Positions 25,329-33,321 of a stretch of DNA of 64,000 bases are shown in pieces (the first letter of the stretch is position 1; the number at the start of each line of letters is the position of its first letter). The position numbers and the translations under genes are program-made. The notes under the pieces are model-generated. The model was not told the DNA's origin. It ran no database searches and saw nothing but the letters and a program-made list of their open reading frames with translations. The stretch comes from Chitinophaga nivalis (lineage in GTDB: Bacteria > Bacteroidota > Bacteroidia > Chitinophagales > Chitinophagaceae), in NCBI RefSeq assembly GCF_025989125.1, contig NZ_JAPDNR010000001.1, positions 4,260,301 through 4,324,300 of the forward strand, written 5' to 3'.

Positions 25329-26174
25329 TTATTTAGTTAACAGCCGGGTAAAAGACAGGGAGCCTAACGACCAGCCATTTTCCTCCTTTATATACACTTC
25401 CGTTACCACAAACGGATTGGTGACTTCATGGCCGCCGACAACAGCCAGCAGTCGTATTTTACTCAGCAGAATAGCCGTATTACCGATCAGTTGTACCGTA
25501 GTTTCCTGAATATCTGCCTGCTTATACTGGATGGATCCTGTTTTAATGACCTGTAGTTCCTGCATTCGGGTCATGGTTCCTCCCATGTGAACGAAAACTG
25601 CTTTTTCATGGAACAGCGCATCCAGGGAATCAATCTGGCGATCTGCCATCCAGTGCCATTTTGTTGTAGAAAGACGGATGATTTCCTGCACGTCATTTTT
25701 AGGATGCTGATCGGAATGATTTATCTGGTTATATGCTTCCCGGCTAACCTTCCCGGACCAAATTGTTTTTCCTTTTTGTGCCGGAGATATGGCCACATAC
25801 GCAAAGTCGCTGTTCTGTGTAGCGCCGTGCCAGTGTTCCACCCCCGGTGTACATTTTATAACATCCCCTTTATGCACGATTTGCACCGGCTTGCCTTTCT
25901 CCTGATAATACCCGCTGCCTGCTGTGATAAGCAGTATTTGTCCACCGGGATGCATATGCCAATCCAGTATGGAGGCCTGTTTGTATGTGGCGCCTGTTAT
26001 GTTAAAATCGAAACTGCTATCAGCCTTCACGAACTCATTCAGCCAGATCGTTCCGGTGAAATTGTCTGTATTCGTGGCCATTTCCCCTTTCGGGAAAACA
26101 GGAGCCTCCTGGGCTGTCACCTGTAAAGACAGTATCACAAAAAACAATACGGTGAGGTTTTTTACTATTCCCAT
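25329..26174 (-). CDS. Exported cupin fused to an NTF2-like domain
   Basis: 281 residues with a signal peptide (MGIVKNLTVLFFVILSLQVT, cleavage after AQA-type site). Residues about 40-140 form a cupin with LDWHMHPGGQILLIT and PGVEHWHGAT carrying His ligands. Residues about 160-281 form an NTF2/SnoaL-like fold (EIIRLSTTKWHWMADRQIDS, FHEKAVFVHMGG, LGSLSFTRLL). The cupin half closely resembles the lipoprotein at 21903-22397, suggesting duplication within the operon. First gene of a four-gene operon transcribed away from an AraC regulator. Probably takes part, in the periplasm, in degrading or detoxifying an aromatic or lactone-type compound; that is inference. Confidence 0.83.
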   Translation of the reverse strand: MGIVKNLTVLFFVILSLQVTAQEAPVFPKGEMATNTDNFTGTIWLNEFVKADSSFDFNITGATYKQASILDWHMHPGGQILLITAGSGYYQEKGKPVQIVHKGDVIKCTPGVEHWHGATQNSDFAYVAISPAQKGKTIWSGKVSREAYNQINHSDQHPKNDVQEIIRLSTTKWHWMADRQIDSLDALFHEKAVFVHMGGTMTRMQELQVIKTGSIQYKQADIQETTVQLIGNTAILLSKIRLLAVVGGHEVTNPFVVTEVYIKEENGWSLGSLSFTRLLTK

Positions 26175-26240
26175 ATGCTTGCTTTAATTATTTAGATGGT
26201 CGATGACGTTCCTTATAATGACCGGCTCTGATAAGTACCA

Positions 26241-26267
26241 AAATCAATCTTGAACGTCGTTTGATTT
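26241..26267. promoter_or_regulatory. Possible AraC operator between divergent genes
   Basis: Arms AAATCAA and TTGATTT are perfect complements 13 bases apart. The site lies in the 238-base space between the cupin operon (start 26174) and the divergent AraC gene (start 26413), a natural place for a regulator binding site. The match could be chance in AT-rich DNA. Confidence 0.35.
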
Positions 26268-26412
26268 GTCTTTACAAAGGTGATGCACATTTTCGGGTTC
26301 ATGCTTATATCAATTACGGGTCTTATTACCATTATTACCGAAGAGCGGGAATCATGCAGTAGCCGACCTGATTATTCCGTAATTTTAACAGGAAAATACC
26401 AGGGGTTGTTTT

Positions 26413-27309
26413 ATGGATAATATGCTGAAATTCAACACAGTTAGCGATTATAATGCTTTTAATAATAATGAAACGCTGCATCCGCTGGTCAGCGTAGTGG
26501 ATCTGTCGAAGGCGCATCCCAGGAGCGGTGCCCGCATGTATTTTGGATTTTATACCATCTTTCTGAAAGAAGTGAAATGCGGTGATATTACCTATGGCCG
26601 TAATACATACGACTACCAGGAAGGTACGCTCGTGTTTTTGGCGCCGGGACAGGTAGCAGGGGTAAACAGCAATGGGGAGATGTATCAGCCTAAAGGGTAT
26701 GCATTGGTATTCCATCCGGATTTAATACCTGGTACATCGCTCGGACGAAGGATCAATGATTATACCTTCTTTACTTATGATACGCGCGAGGCACTGCATT
26801 TATCTGAGCGGGAGCGGCAGATCGTGATGGACTGTTTTTCGAAAATCAACTATGAACTACAACATGCGATTGATAAGCACAGTAAAAAACTGATTGCCTC
26901 CAACATTGAATTATTGCTGGATTACTGTGTAAGATTCTATGACCGGCAGTTCATTACCAGGGAACACGTATATAAAGGAGTACTGGAACGGTTTGAACAG
27001 CTGTTGAATGATTATTTTGAATCTGATAAGTCCCAGCATCTGGGATTGCCGTCAGTTGCTTATTGTGCGGGTGAGTTGAACCTGTCCGCCAATTATTTTG
27101 GCGATCTGGTGAAGAAGGAAACCGGAAAGACGGCACAAGAGTATATCCAAACCAAGATTATCAACATCGCGAAGGAAAGAATATTTGATCTGGATAAATC
27201 TGTTAGCCAGGTGGCTGGTGAATTAGGGTTTAAATATCCGGCGCACTTTACCCGTTTGTTTAAGCAACGGGTTGGTATTACTCCCAATGAATATCGGATG
27301 CAGCAATAA
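26413..27309 (+). CDS. AraC-family regulator of the cupin/hydrolase operon
   Basis: 298 residues. The N-terminal half is a cupin-type sensor (YQEGTLVFLAPGQVAGVN, then GYALVFHPDLIPG near 98). The C-terminal 100 residues hold the two helix-turn-helices: VAYCAGELNLSANYFGDLVK with KETGKTAQEYIQ, then ERIFDLDKSVSQVAGELGF and KYPAHFTRLFKQRVGITPNEY. Divergent from the four-gene operon at 21903-26174 and the obvious candidate to activate it. Start ATG at 26413; an internal ATG four codons later is equally possible. Confidence 0.92.
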   Translation: MDNMLKFNTVSDYNAFNNNETLHPLVSVVDLSKAHPRSGARMYFGFYTIFLKEVKCGDITYGRNTYDYQEGTLVFLAPGQVAGVNSNGEMYQPKGYALVFHPDLIPGTSLGRRINDYTFFTYDTREALHLSERERQIVMDCFSKINYELQHAIDKHSKKLIASNIELLLDYCVRFYDRQFITREHVYKGVLERFEQLLNDYFESDKSQHLGLPSVAYCAGELNLSANYFGDLVKKETGKTAQEYIQTKIINIAKERIFDLDKSVSQVAGELGFKYPAHFTRLFKQRVGITPNEYRMQQ

Positions 27310-27618
27310 TAATAAAACGATACCCTCCAATACCAGTTTGTTTGGTTATTTTTTATAGGATAACTCCCCACTGATTAACTCCCTGATTTTTTGTCATGGC
27401 ATGATGCTGCTATGCGAGGGCGAAACCCTGGCCTGAAAATACACGTCCACCAAACCCTCCATTTCTCACAACCCAAGGTACCATCGCACGCGGAAACCCT
27501 TATCTGAACAGGTGCCACCTTATCTGATGACCCGTTTGGATGGAACGGCTTTGATAGTTTTGCCGCTATGAAATGGCCATGACTTGGGCCACATCTTTTA
27601 CTTTAAAATCGCGAACAA
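27310..27618. other. Intergenic region, no gene seen
   Basis: About 300 bases between the AraC gene and the esterase gene. No reading frame with protein-like composition, hairpin terminator or strong promoter box was recognised. Confidence 0.5.
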
Positions 27619-28416
27619 ATGAAATTATGTAGTACCTGGCTCCTGGCAGGATGTCTGGTTCTGGCCCTGTTGTTTTCGGCTTGTAAGAAGGAAACCATAG
27701 AGAAAAGCCGGATAAGGGAATTTAGCCTTACCTCCACTGTGAATGGCGGGAACTATGACATTAAAGTAGCCTTACCGGAAAATTATACGCCTGCCGGGAA
27801 ATACCACACGCTTTATGTGTTGGATGCAAAGCTGGACTTTGATATGGTGGCGGTGGAGTGTCAAAAGCAGGCCCGTAGCCATCACCGGGAAGTGATAGTG
27901 GTAGGTATCGGCTGGGGCTATAACCGCCTCGACGACTATACGCCGACGCCCAGTAATATTGGCAACGGCAGCGCGGACACCTTTATCCGGTTTATAGAAA
28001 CGGAGCTGATTCCCCGCATAGAAACGGAATTTCATGCAACTCCTGCCCGGGCAGCCCGGGGAATATTAGGCCATTCCGCCGGCGGATTATTCGTGGGGCA
28101 TTGCTTTACAAATCACAACCGGGTATTTGCCAGCTACCTGTGTCTGAGTCCTTCCTTCTGGTACGACGATGCCATTGTACTCAGAAACGAACAGGCCTAT
28201 CGGGAGCAGAACAGGAAGGGAAGCGGCACTTTCTTCCTGGGGCTGGGAGAGATGGAAGAAAAGATGCGTCCGCCGTTTGTAGGTTTTCGCAAGGCCCTGC
28301 AGACCTACTATCCAAACTATGCGCAGCAGGATTATATCGCGCCCGGGAAAGGCCACCTCGATTCTAAAAAGACGAACATCAGCAAGGCGCTTGCCTTTTT
28401 CTTTGACAACATTTAA
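27619..28416 (+). CDS. Esterase-D-like alpha/beta hydrolase lipoprotein
   Basis: 265 residues with a lipoprotein signal: MKLCSTWLLAGCLVLALLFS followed by lipobox Cys22. The fold is of the putative esterase (Fes/IroE/esterase D) group: YHTLYVLDAKLDFDMV, then the nucleophile elbow ILGHSAGGLF near residue 153, and a late His in GKGHLDSKK. Family members hydrolyse siderophore, acyl or sugar esters. It is anchored in the periplasm or outer membrane. The following gene starts 8 bases on, so they form an operon. Substrate not assignable. Confidence 0.86.
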   Translation: MKLCSTWLLAGCLVLALLFSACKKETIEKSRIREFSLTSTVNGGNYDIKVALPENYTPAGKYHTLYVLDAKLDFDMVAVECQKQARSHHREVIVVGIGWGYNRLDDYTPTPSNIGNGSADTFIRFIETELIPRIETEFHATPARAARGILGHSAGGLFVGHCFTNHNRVFASYLCLSPSFWYDDAIVLRNEQAYREQNRKGSGTFFLGLGEMEEKMRPPFVGFRKALQTYYPNYAQQDYIAPGKGHLDSKKTNISKALAFFFDNI

Positions 28417-28424
28417 AACCACTT

Positions 28425-29003
28425 ATGCGAAACCATTTTTTGATTTGCCTGCTGCTGTTGACTGCCAGTGCATCCGGACAAACCCCATCTACCCGATCAT
28501 CCTTACCTGGTCTTGCCATCAAACCTGCTATCGGGGTATTACCCTGGGGCCTTCCGGTAAAAGGACTGGCCTCCCTTTTATTGGAATATCCCATAAAAGG
28601 AAACTGGGTTGTAGGGTCGCATACTATGTTAGCGAGTGCTGTGGCTAAAAACACCTACAACATTGAAACGAATTATAGCCTGCAGTTCTCGCAGAAATTC
28701 GGGGCAGGGTATACGATGACCGGGCCGCAGAAATTTGTCCGGCTTACTGTGCTGGCCATGGGCGGTGTACGGCGGGTGGCGTTCAAAGAAACGCTGGACT
28801 ACCCGGGTTTGGAAAAGATCACTACCAAATCCAGCACGGTATTGCCGGATGTGGGATTGTTGCTGGACTGGTCGCTCGGAAGAAAACGACATACCTTCAA
28901 TACCAGGGTTTATCTGCCTTTTTATCCTTTTGAGGGGTATCCTGTCAGCACTTTCCAGCAGATCAGTATAGAGGTAGGCGTGGGTATACAACTGGCACGA
29001 TGA
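28425..29003 (+). CDS. Outer-membrane-type beta-barrel protein, unknown
   Basis: 192 residues with a signal peptide (MRNHFLICLLLLTASASGQ). The mature part has alternating hydrophobic strands ending in QISIEVGVGIQLAR, with Gly turns (KFGAGYTM, VLAMGGVRRV, VGLLLDWSLG), as in small 8-stranded outer-membrane barrels. No domain family recognised. It directly follows the esterase lipoprotein with an 8-base gap. Confidence 0.68.
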   Translation: MRNHFLICLLLLTASASGQTPSTRSSLPGLAIKPAIGVLPWGLPVKGLASLLLEYPIKGNWVVGSHTMLASAVAKNTYNIETNYSLQFSQKFGAGYTMTGPQKFVRLTVLAMGGVRRVAFKETLDYPGLEKITTKSSTVLPDVGLLLDWSLGRKRHTFNTRVYLPFYPFEGYPVSTFQQISIEVGVGIQLAR

Positions 29004-29082
29004 AAAGTAGTGTCATCAGACACCACTAAACCAGCTAATACTCCTTATATTTGGTATTTCAGACATTGCATTAACAACTTAT

Positions 29083-30261
29083 ATGTTATTGGACTGGCGT
29101 ATCATATATATAGGAGGTGTTTTTATCGCGCTATTCCTGTTTATCATCCTGATCAGCAAGCGACAAAAAAGTACAGCGGATAAAATCATGAGTACCTGGT
29201 TATTCCTGGCGATGATTCACCAGGTACTCATCGGCTGGTATGCATCCAACCAGATGAGCGACATGCCTGCACTCATCGGATGGGAGCTGCCGTTTCCCTT
29301 CCTGCATGGCCCTTTCCTGTATCTGTATATTTTGTATCTCACAGGCCAGCAACGGTACGGATGGCGTAATATACTCCACTTCATCCCGGCTGTGCTGACC
29401 GCCATCATCCTGGCGCCTGTGCTGGGAAGTATGTCTGTGCAGGAAAAGCTGGGCTTAGTAAGACCTTCCGGCTTTGAGTGGCTGTTCCAGGGGATCGTTA
29501 GCAGCATCATTATTTCCGGCGTGGTATACGTCATATTATCGCTACGGCTGCTGCGCCGGCACCGGCAGCATGTGGCTGTACAGTTTTCCAATACCGATAA
29601 GATTACACTCAACTGGTTACGTTACCTCATTGGCGGAATGGGCGTCATATGGATGGTGGTGATATTTTTCGAGTCGGCGCAGTCGTTGTATATCGTCGTG
29701 GCGCTATTTATTTTCTTTATCGGGTACTTTGGTATCCGGCAGGTGGGCATCTTCTCCAGCCTGCCACCGACGCATGAAGTATACCTGCCCGCTGTGATCG
29801 CGTCGCCTGAGACGCCGCCGGAGGTTGAAGCAGCAGCTGTTCCCGACGATGTAACGGGTGAAAAAGTGAAGTATGAAAAAAGCGGGCTTACAGATACGGA
29901 AGCCATCCGGATTCATACCGCACTGACAACACTCATGCAGCAACAGACATGTTACAAAGATCCGGAACTAACCCTGGGCGATCTGGCCAAAACGTTGGAC
30001 GTACATCCTGCCATCCTTTCCCAGGTAATCAATTCAAAAGAAGGGAAAAGTTTTTATGACTACATCAATGTACACCGGGTGGAAGCGTTTAAACAACTGC
30101 TGCTACAACCGGAGAACCAGCAGTATACCCTGCTGGCGCTGGCATTTGAGTGTGGGTTCAATTCCAAAACCAGCTTTAACCGCAATTTTAAAAAGATTAC
30201 ACAGCTTTCTCCCAGTAGTTATGTGAAAGCGTTGCATATAAATATACAGCCAGGAGAGTAA
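29083..30261 (+). CDS. Membrane-bound AraC-family regulator
   Basis: 392 residues. About seven hydrophobic helices occupy residues 1-235 (IIYIGGVFIALFLFIILISK, FLYLYILYLTG, IIISGVVYVILSL, VVALFIFFIGYFGI). A cytoplasmic linker follows, then an AraC-type double helix-turn-helix from about 285 (LGDLAKTLDVHPAILSQVIN, then ALAFECGFNSKTSFNRNFKK and ITQLSPSSYV). This multi-pass AraC form is common in Bacteroidota and absent from most other phyla. Targets are unknown; the esterase pair upstream and the XRE-pentapeptide gene downstream are candidates. A TATATTTG promoter-like box lies at 29046-29053, 30 bases before the start. Confidence 0.88.
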   Translation: MLLDWRIIYIGGVFIALFLFIILISKRQKSTADKIMSTWLFLAMIHQVLIGWYASNQMSDMPALIGWELPFPFLHGPFLYLYILYLTGQQRYGWRNILHFIPAVLTAIILAPVLGSMSVQEKLGLVRPSGFEWLFQGIVSSIIISGVVYVILSLRLLRRHRQHVAVQFSNTDKITLNWLRYLIGGMGVIWMVVIFFESAQSLYIVVALFIFFIGYFGIRQVGIFSSLPPTHEVYLPAVIASPETPPEVEAAAVPDDVTGEKVKYEKSGLTDTEAIRIHTALTTLMQQQTCYKDPELTLGDLAKTLDVHPAILSQVINSKEGKSFYDYINVHRVEAFKQLLLQPENQQYTLLALAFECGFNSKTSFNRNFKKITQLSPSSYVKALHINIQPGE

Positions 30262-30524
30262 TGGGATAATCGGGGTGCAATGCCGTTTGCAGGTCTGCTC
30301 TTTTGTTGCCACCTCCCAACCAGCCATCGTATAGTCATGGGAGAGGAGCTCTTTCCGTTGCGCGATTTCATAAGCCCGTTGCGCATTTCAACGGATACAA
30401 CTACCGGTTGTCAGATAACCACTATAAACAACGGCAGAACAACTAACGGGTGCGGTGTTTTTAGGGATAACAGGGATGAATCAGATTATCTTTACCGGAT
30501 CGAACGCATAAAAATGCAGGTTAT

Positions 30525-31454
30525 ATGGATACTAAAATAATTGGTGGCAAAATTGCCCAGGCACGAAAGGCTCATCATATGTCTCAGGCACAACTGGCGA
30601 AACAGTTGTTTATCAGCCCGCAGGCAGTAGGGAAATGGGAGCGGGGTGAGTCAATGCCGGATATCACTACTTTCAACCGGCTTGCGGAGCTATTGGGTGT
30701 TGATCTGAACTATTTTTCATCAGATACGCCTCCGGCAGCGCATGAAATAGCCTCGGATATATCAGTGGAGCAGCCATCTGTTCCTGAAAACAAGCCGGGC
30801 TTAGGTAGTCCGGAGCGCCAGGTATCCATCAACCTGGCGGTGGTAGATTTGCAGGGGACCAATTTCGCGGGGGCCGTTTTACACAAAGGGAAATTTAAAA
30901 CAAGTCCGTTGCGCGGAGCCAATTTTGCGGGTGCTGATTTAACAGGTAGTTCGTTTGAAATCATCGATGCGCAGGAAGCCAATTTTGATAGCGCCAATCT
31001 GACGGACTGCCATTTTTCCATCACCGACCTGACCGATGCCAGCTTCCATAAATCCATCCTGGTACGTACTGTCCTGAGTATGTCGGGCCAGGGCGCGAAG
31101 TTCGTAGCGGCAACGCTGACCGATGTGACCCTGAGCAAGGCTGACCTTAGAAAAACCACCTTTGAGCAGTGTATCTTCAATAATGTAGACTTCAATGCCT
31201 GCGACCTGCGGGGATTGTGTTTGGATGGGCAGACCTTTATCGGCGTCCGGTTTGACAAGTCTGTTATGAACGATGTTTCGTTCAGGGGAGCCACCCTCCG
31301 GCATGTATCATTCAAACTACCATTTTCCCTGACGAACAAATCTTACCTGGCCATGAAAACCGTTTGCTTCGACGGTGCGATGATGGATAAGCTGACATTT
31401 GCGGCACTTAAAGGCTTACGCACGATTGATTTGTCGAAGGTGAGTGTGATATGA
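30525..31454 (+). CDS. XRE helix-turn-helix fused to pentapeptide repeats
   Basis: 309 residues. Residues 5-60 form a Cro/CI helix-turn-helix (IAQARKAHHMSQAQLAKQLF; ISPQAVGKWERGESMPD). After a linker rich in Ser, Pro and Glu, residues about 108-275 carry pentapeptide-type A[D/N]LxX repeats (LQGTNFAGAVLHKGKF, LRGANFAGADLTGSSF, CDLRGLCLDGQTF) that fold as a right-handed beta helix. Such helices mimic DNA or bind proteins, so this may be a regulator whose binding is controlled by the helix, but the role is unknown. No export signal, so cytoplasmic. The combination is known in Bacteroidota and Firmicutes, though functionally obscure. Confidence 0.85.
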   Translation: MDTKIIGGKIAQARKAHHMSQAQLAKQLFISPQAVGKWERGESMPDITTFNRLAELLGVDLNYFSSDTPPAAHEIASDISVEQPSVPENKPGLGSPERQVSINLAVVDLQGTNFAGAVLHKGKFKTSPLRGANFAGADLTGSSFEIIDAQEANFDSANLTDCHFSITDLTDASFHKSILVRTVLSMSGQGAKFVAATLTDVTLSKADLRKTTFEQCIFNNVDFNACDLRGLCLDGQTFIGVRFDKSVMNDVSFRGATLRHVSFKLPFSLTNKSYLAMKTVCFDGAMMDKLTFAALKGLRTIDLSKVSVI

Positions 31455-31511
31455 AAATGAGTATAAATAAAATAATTCCATTGCGTGGTTTTGTGTATAG
31501 AACTATATAGC

Positions 31512-31850
31512 ATGTCAAAAAGAAAATAAGAACTGGCAAATGATCAATGGGCAATTCTAAGTCTGCTTATTCTATCACCGACATTGTATATATGGTGATA
31601 GAGAGATTTAAAGTAAAATACTATGGATATTGAGAATAGGTGCTACGTGGATAAATTTGCCAGATCGTTTTCCTTCTTCTTCCACATGTTTTAGGCGTTT
31701 CAGTAGTTGAAGTAATGATGGTGTATTACGCAAATATTAGAGACTTTGGCACAGGATCTTGAAGCAATAGGCAATATTGAGCTGTTAGAATGTTTTATTG
31801 ATGGTACCTTTGCAGTTGCAAAAAAAAGGAGCATAAAATGGCATATTTAA
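31512..31850 (+). pseudogene. Remnant of an IS5-family transposase
   Basis: Decayed, multi-frame fragments match the N-terminal part of an IS5-type transposase. Starting ATG 31512, one frame reads MSKRK-stop-ELANDQWAILSLL. Further on come WILRIGATWINLPDRF and TCFRRF (typically W-x-L-x-T-G-A-x-W-x-D-L-P-x-R-F), then LAQDLEAIGNIELLECFIDG and TFAVAKK in another frame (the family has a conserved I-D-x-T). Stops and shifts break it, and the C-terminal half is gone, so it is inactive. It lies between the XRE-pentapeptide gene and the third cysteine-rich peptide gene and indicates past insertion in this AT-rich stretch. Confidence 0.72.
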
Positions 31851-31934
31851 CGCAAAAAATAGGACAATCAACACGATGCCCCCTACACTCCCTAATGATT
31901 TCGGTTTGCTCATATAATAAACGAAAGAAATCCT

Positions 31935-31969
31935 AAAAAAGAAGGTGTTGTTAAATACACCTTCTTTTG
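31935..31969 (-). terminator. Terminator of the peptide gene 32005-32205
   Basis: Arms AAAAGAAGGTGT and ACACCTTCTTTT with a nine-base loop. Read on the minus strand it lies 36 bases after the peptide stop and ends in a T run. The stem also has A/T runs on the other side, so it is nearly symmetric. Confidence 0.8.
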
Positions 31970-32004
31970 TGAATTAAGATAGATTGCATCACTTAGTTAT
32001 CAAC

Positions 32005-32205
32005 TTATTTACAAATTAAACCACATTGCAATAAACAAGTGCGTGAGGCTTGAGGGCAATTATTAAGACAACCAAGAAAGCATCGTGCTGAACCACCACT
32101 ACATTCAGTGGGATAACAGTTACTAAACATCTGGGATACCCCCCCATTTAGTTCTTTCATTTCATTTCTATTAAGGATTTTGCCTAATAGTCCAAATTTT
32201 TCCAT
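32005..32205 (-). CDS. Double-glycine leader, cysteine-rich peptide precursor 3
   Basis: 66 residues. The leader MEKFGLLGKILNRNEMKELN ends GG at 21-22 and aligns with precursors 1 and 2 over GKxLxRNxMKx[IL]xGG. The core has eight cysteines at 30, 35, 42, 46, 50, 57, 61 and 65. The last six follow the same frame as the tandem pair: C-x3-C-x3-C-x6-C-x3-C-x3-C, again one residue before the end (Lys66). Core residues otherwise share little with the pair, so the cysteine frame is conserved across strong divergence. The additional Cys30/Cys35 pair may close one more link. Own terminator; no adjacent maturation gene; beside an IS5 remnant. Confidence 0.8.
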   Translation of the reverse strand: MEKFGLLGKILNRNEMKELNGGVSQMFSNCYPTECSGGSARCFLGCLNNCPQASRTCLLQCGLICK

Positions 32206-32397
32206 GATTGATTGTTTTGATGGTTATTTAATAAAAAAGCCTAGCCAACGAATTACAGGTAAGCTGTGCGGATGGTAATAGCCAGCGGAAGGAATGCAAA
32301 ATAGGACATACTACTGCTGTTTGACGGCTAAGAATCTTTTTTTACTACTATTTCAGCATTACTTATCCCATTTTCTCCACTTAATGAAAAGTACTTT

Positions 32398-32446
32398 AAT
32401 GTACTGATAAGATGTGTCACATCATGATATGTTTTATCAGTACATT
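32398..32446. repeat. Nested inverted repeat
   Basis: Perfect 13-base outer arms AATGTACTGATAA and TTATCAGTACATT are separated by 23 bases that themselves contain GATGTG-T-CACATC and ATCATGAT palindromes. It lies between the third peptide gene and the terminator of the FecR-receptor operon. It could form a cruciform or be a regulator site or a small mobile-element end; no flanking gene explains it. Confidence 0.7.
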
Positions 32447-32462
32447 CTTACGATATCCAAAA

Positions 32463-32502
32463 GAGCAAGCCATCCCCATCGGGATGGCTTTTGCTTGTTT
32501 TT
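32463..32502 (-). terminator. Terminator of the FecR/TonB-receptor operon
   Basis: Arms AAGCCATCCC and GGGATGGCTT with a four-base loop and T-rich flanks on both strands lie 27 bases past the stop of the lipoprotein gene at 32529. Confidence 0.85.
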
Positions 32503-32528
32503 TATGCTTGATAAGCAAATGAAATAGC

Positions 32529-33290
32529 CTACTCCAGGTATTGTGATATTTCCACTGCCTCCACACCATAGAAGTTACCAAATCCGTCTACCGCTTCCTG
32601 TACCTGCATCGCATACTTTTTATCCGCCTGTGGTGCATTCAGTGTAAAGTTGGCCGTTAGTCCATTCGGCAGATATCTTTCCTTGGGGTTATCGGCTTTT
32701 ACAAGTTTGAAGCTGATATAGGGATAGTAAGAAGCCACTTCCAGATCTATAAAAGCTGTCGCATCTTCATTGAAGGCATATAGTTTGGTAATGGTAGGTT
32801 TGCCTCTTCGTTGCAGCGTTACTTCCAATGCAATATCACTGATAGGTACCTTACTGAAAGTTCTTTCAGGAAAACTAACGAGTACGCCTACATTACCAGG
32901 CGTTACTGCCGGCATCTCCGGTAATTTATCAACGATGGAAACACCATTGTAATAAAACGTAACCTTATTGGTAACATTGGCGCCATCAATGTTTTTCTCT
33001 AAAAGCTGTTCTCCTTTACCGTTCAGAATAGAAAATTTAGTGGCGCCATTGGATAGCTGCACTAAATCGACGTTGCCCTGGAAATAGCTACCCGGTTCAG
33101 TAAGGTTAGGTTTAACCACCGTTTCTCCCAGTTTAAACTGCAGGGAATCTTTGGCGATATACCCTTTGATATTGATTTCGATGATATTATTCTTTGGATA
33201 CAGTTCTTCCTGTGATTTGGTACAGGCAAAAAAGGAACAGCTAACCGCTAGTACAGCTATTTGCCTGGAGATGCTAGGTAATATCTTCAT
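32529..33290 (-). CDS. Lipoprotein partner of a TonB-dependent receptor
   Basis: 253 residues with a lipoprotein signal (MKILPSISRQIAVLAVSCSF, lipobox Cys23 in FFACTK). The mature part is beta-rich with strand-turn patterns (YIAKDSLQFKLGETVV, TFYYNGVSIVDKLPE, ISFKLVKADNPKERYLP) and no catalytic motif. It is not SusD-like. Its start lies 31 bases after the stop of the STN-type TonB receptor, so the two form an operon in which this probably is a surface-exposed or periplasmic accessory. No known family was recognised. Confidence 0.7.
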   Translation of the reverse strand: MKILPSISRQIAVLAVSCSFFACTKSQEELYPKNNIIEINIKGYIAKDSLQFKLGETVVKPNLTEPGSYFQGNVDLVQLSNGATKFSILNGKGEQLLEKNIDGANVTNKVTFYYNGVSIVDKLPEMPAVTPGNVGVLVSFPERTFSKVPISDIALEVTLQRRGKPTITKLYAFNEDATAFIDLEVASYYPYISFKLVKADNPKERYLPNGLTANFTLNAPQADKKYAMQVQEAVDGFGNFYGVEAVEISQYLE

Positions 33291-33321
33291 GCGATGATTT
33301 TATTAAAGCGTGATACTTTTT

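Noticed and set aside
30280..30540. 86-codon + strand frame before the XRE-pentapeptide gene
   Set aside because: Overlaps the real start at 30525, has no domain and its composition looks like translated intergenic DNA.
30710..31339. 209-codon minus-strand frame opposite the XRE-pentapeptide gene
   Set aside because: Antisense of a repeat-rich gene; the + strand carries the clear domains.
32398..32446. Palindrome as a CRISPR repeat or terminator
   Set aside because: Only one copy in the window and no T run; the true operon terminator is at 32463-32502.
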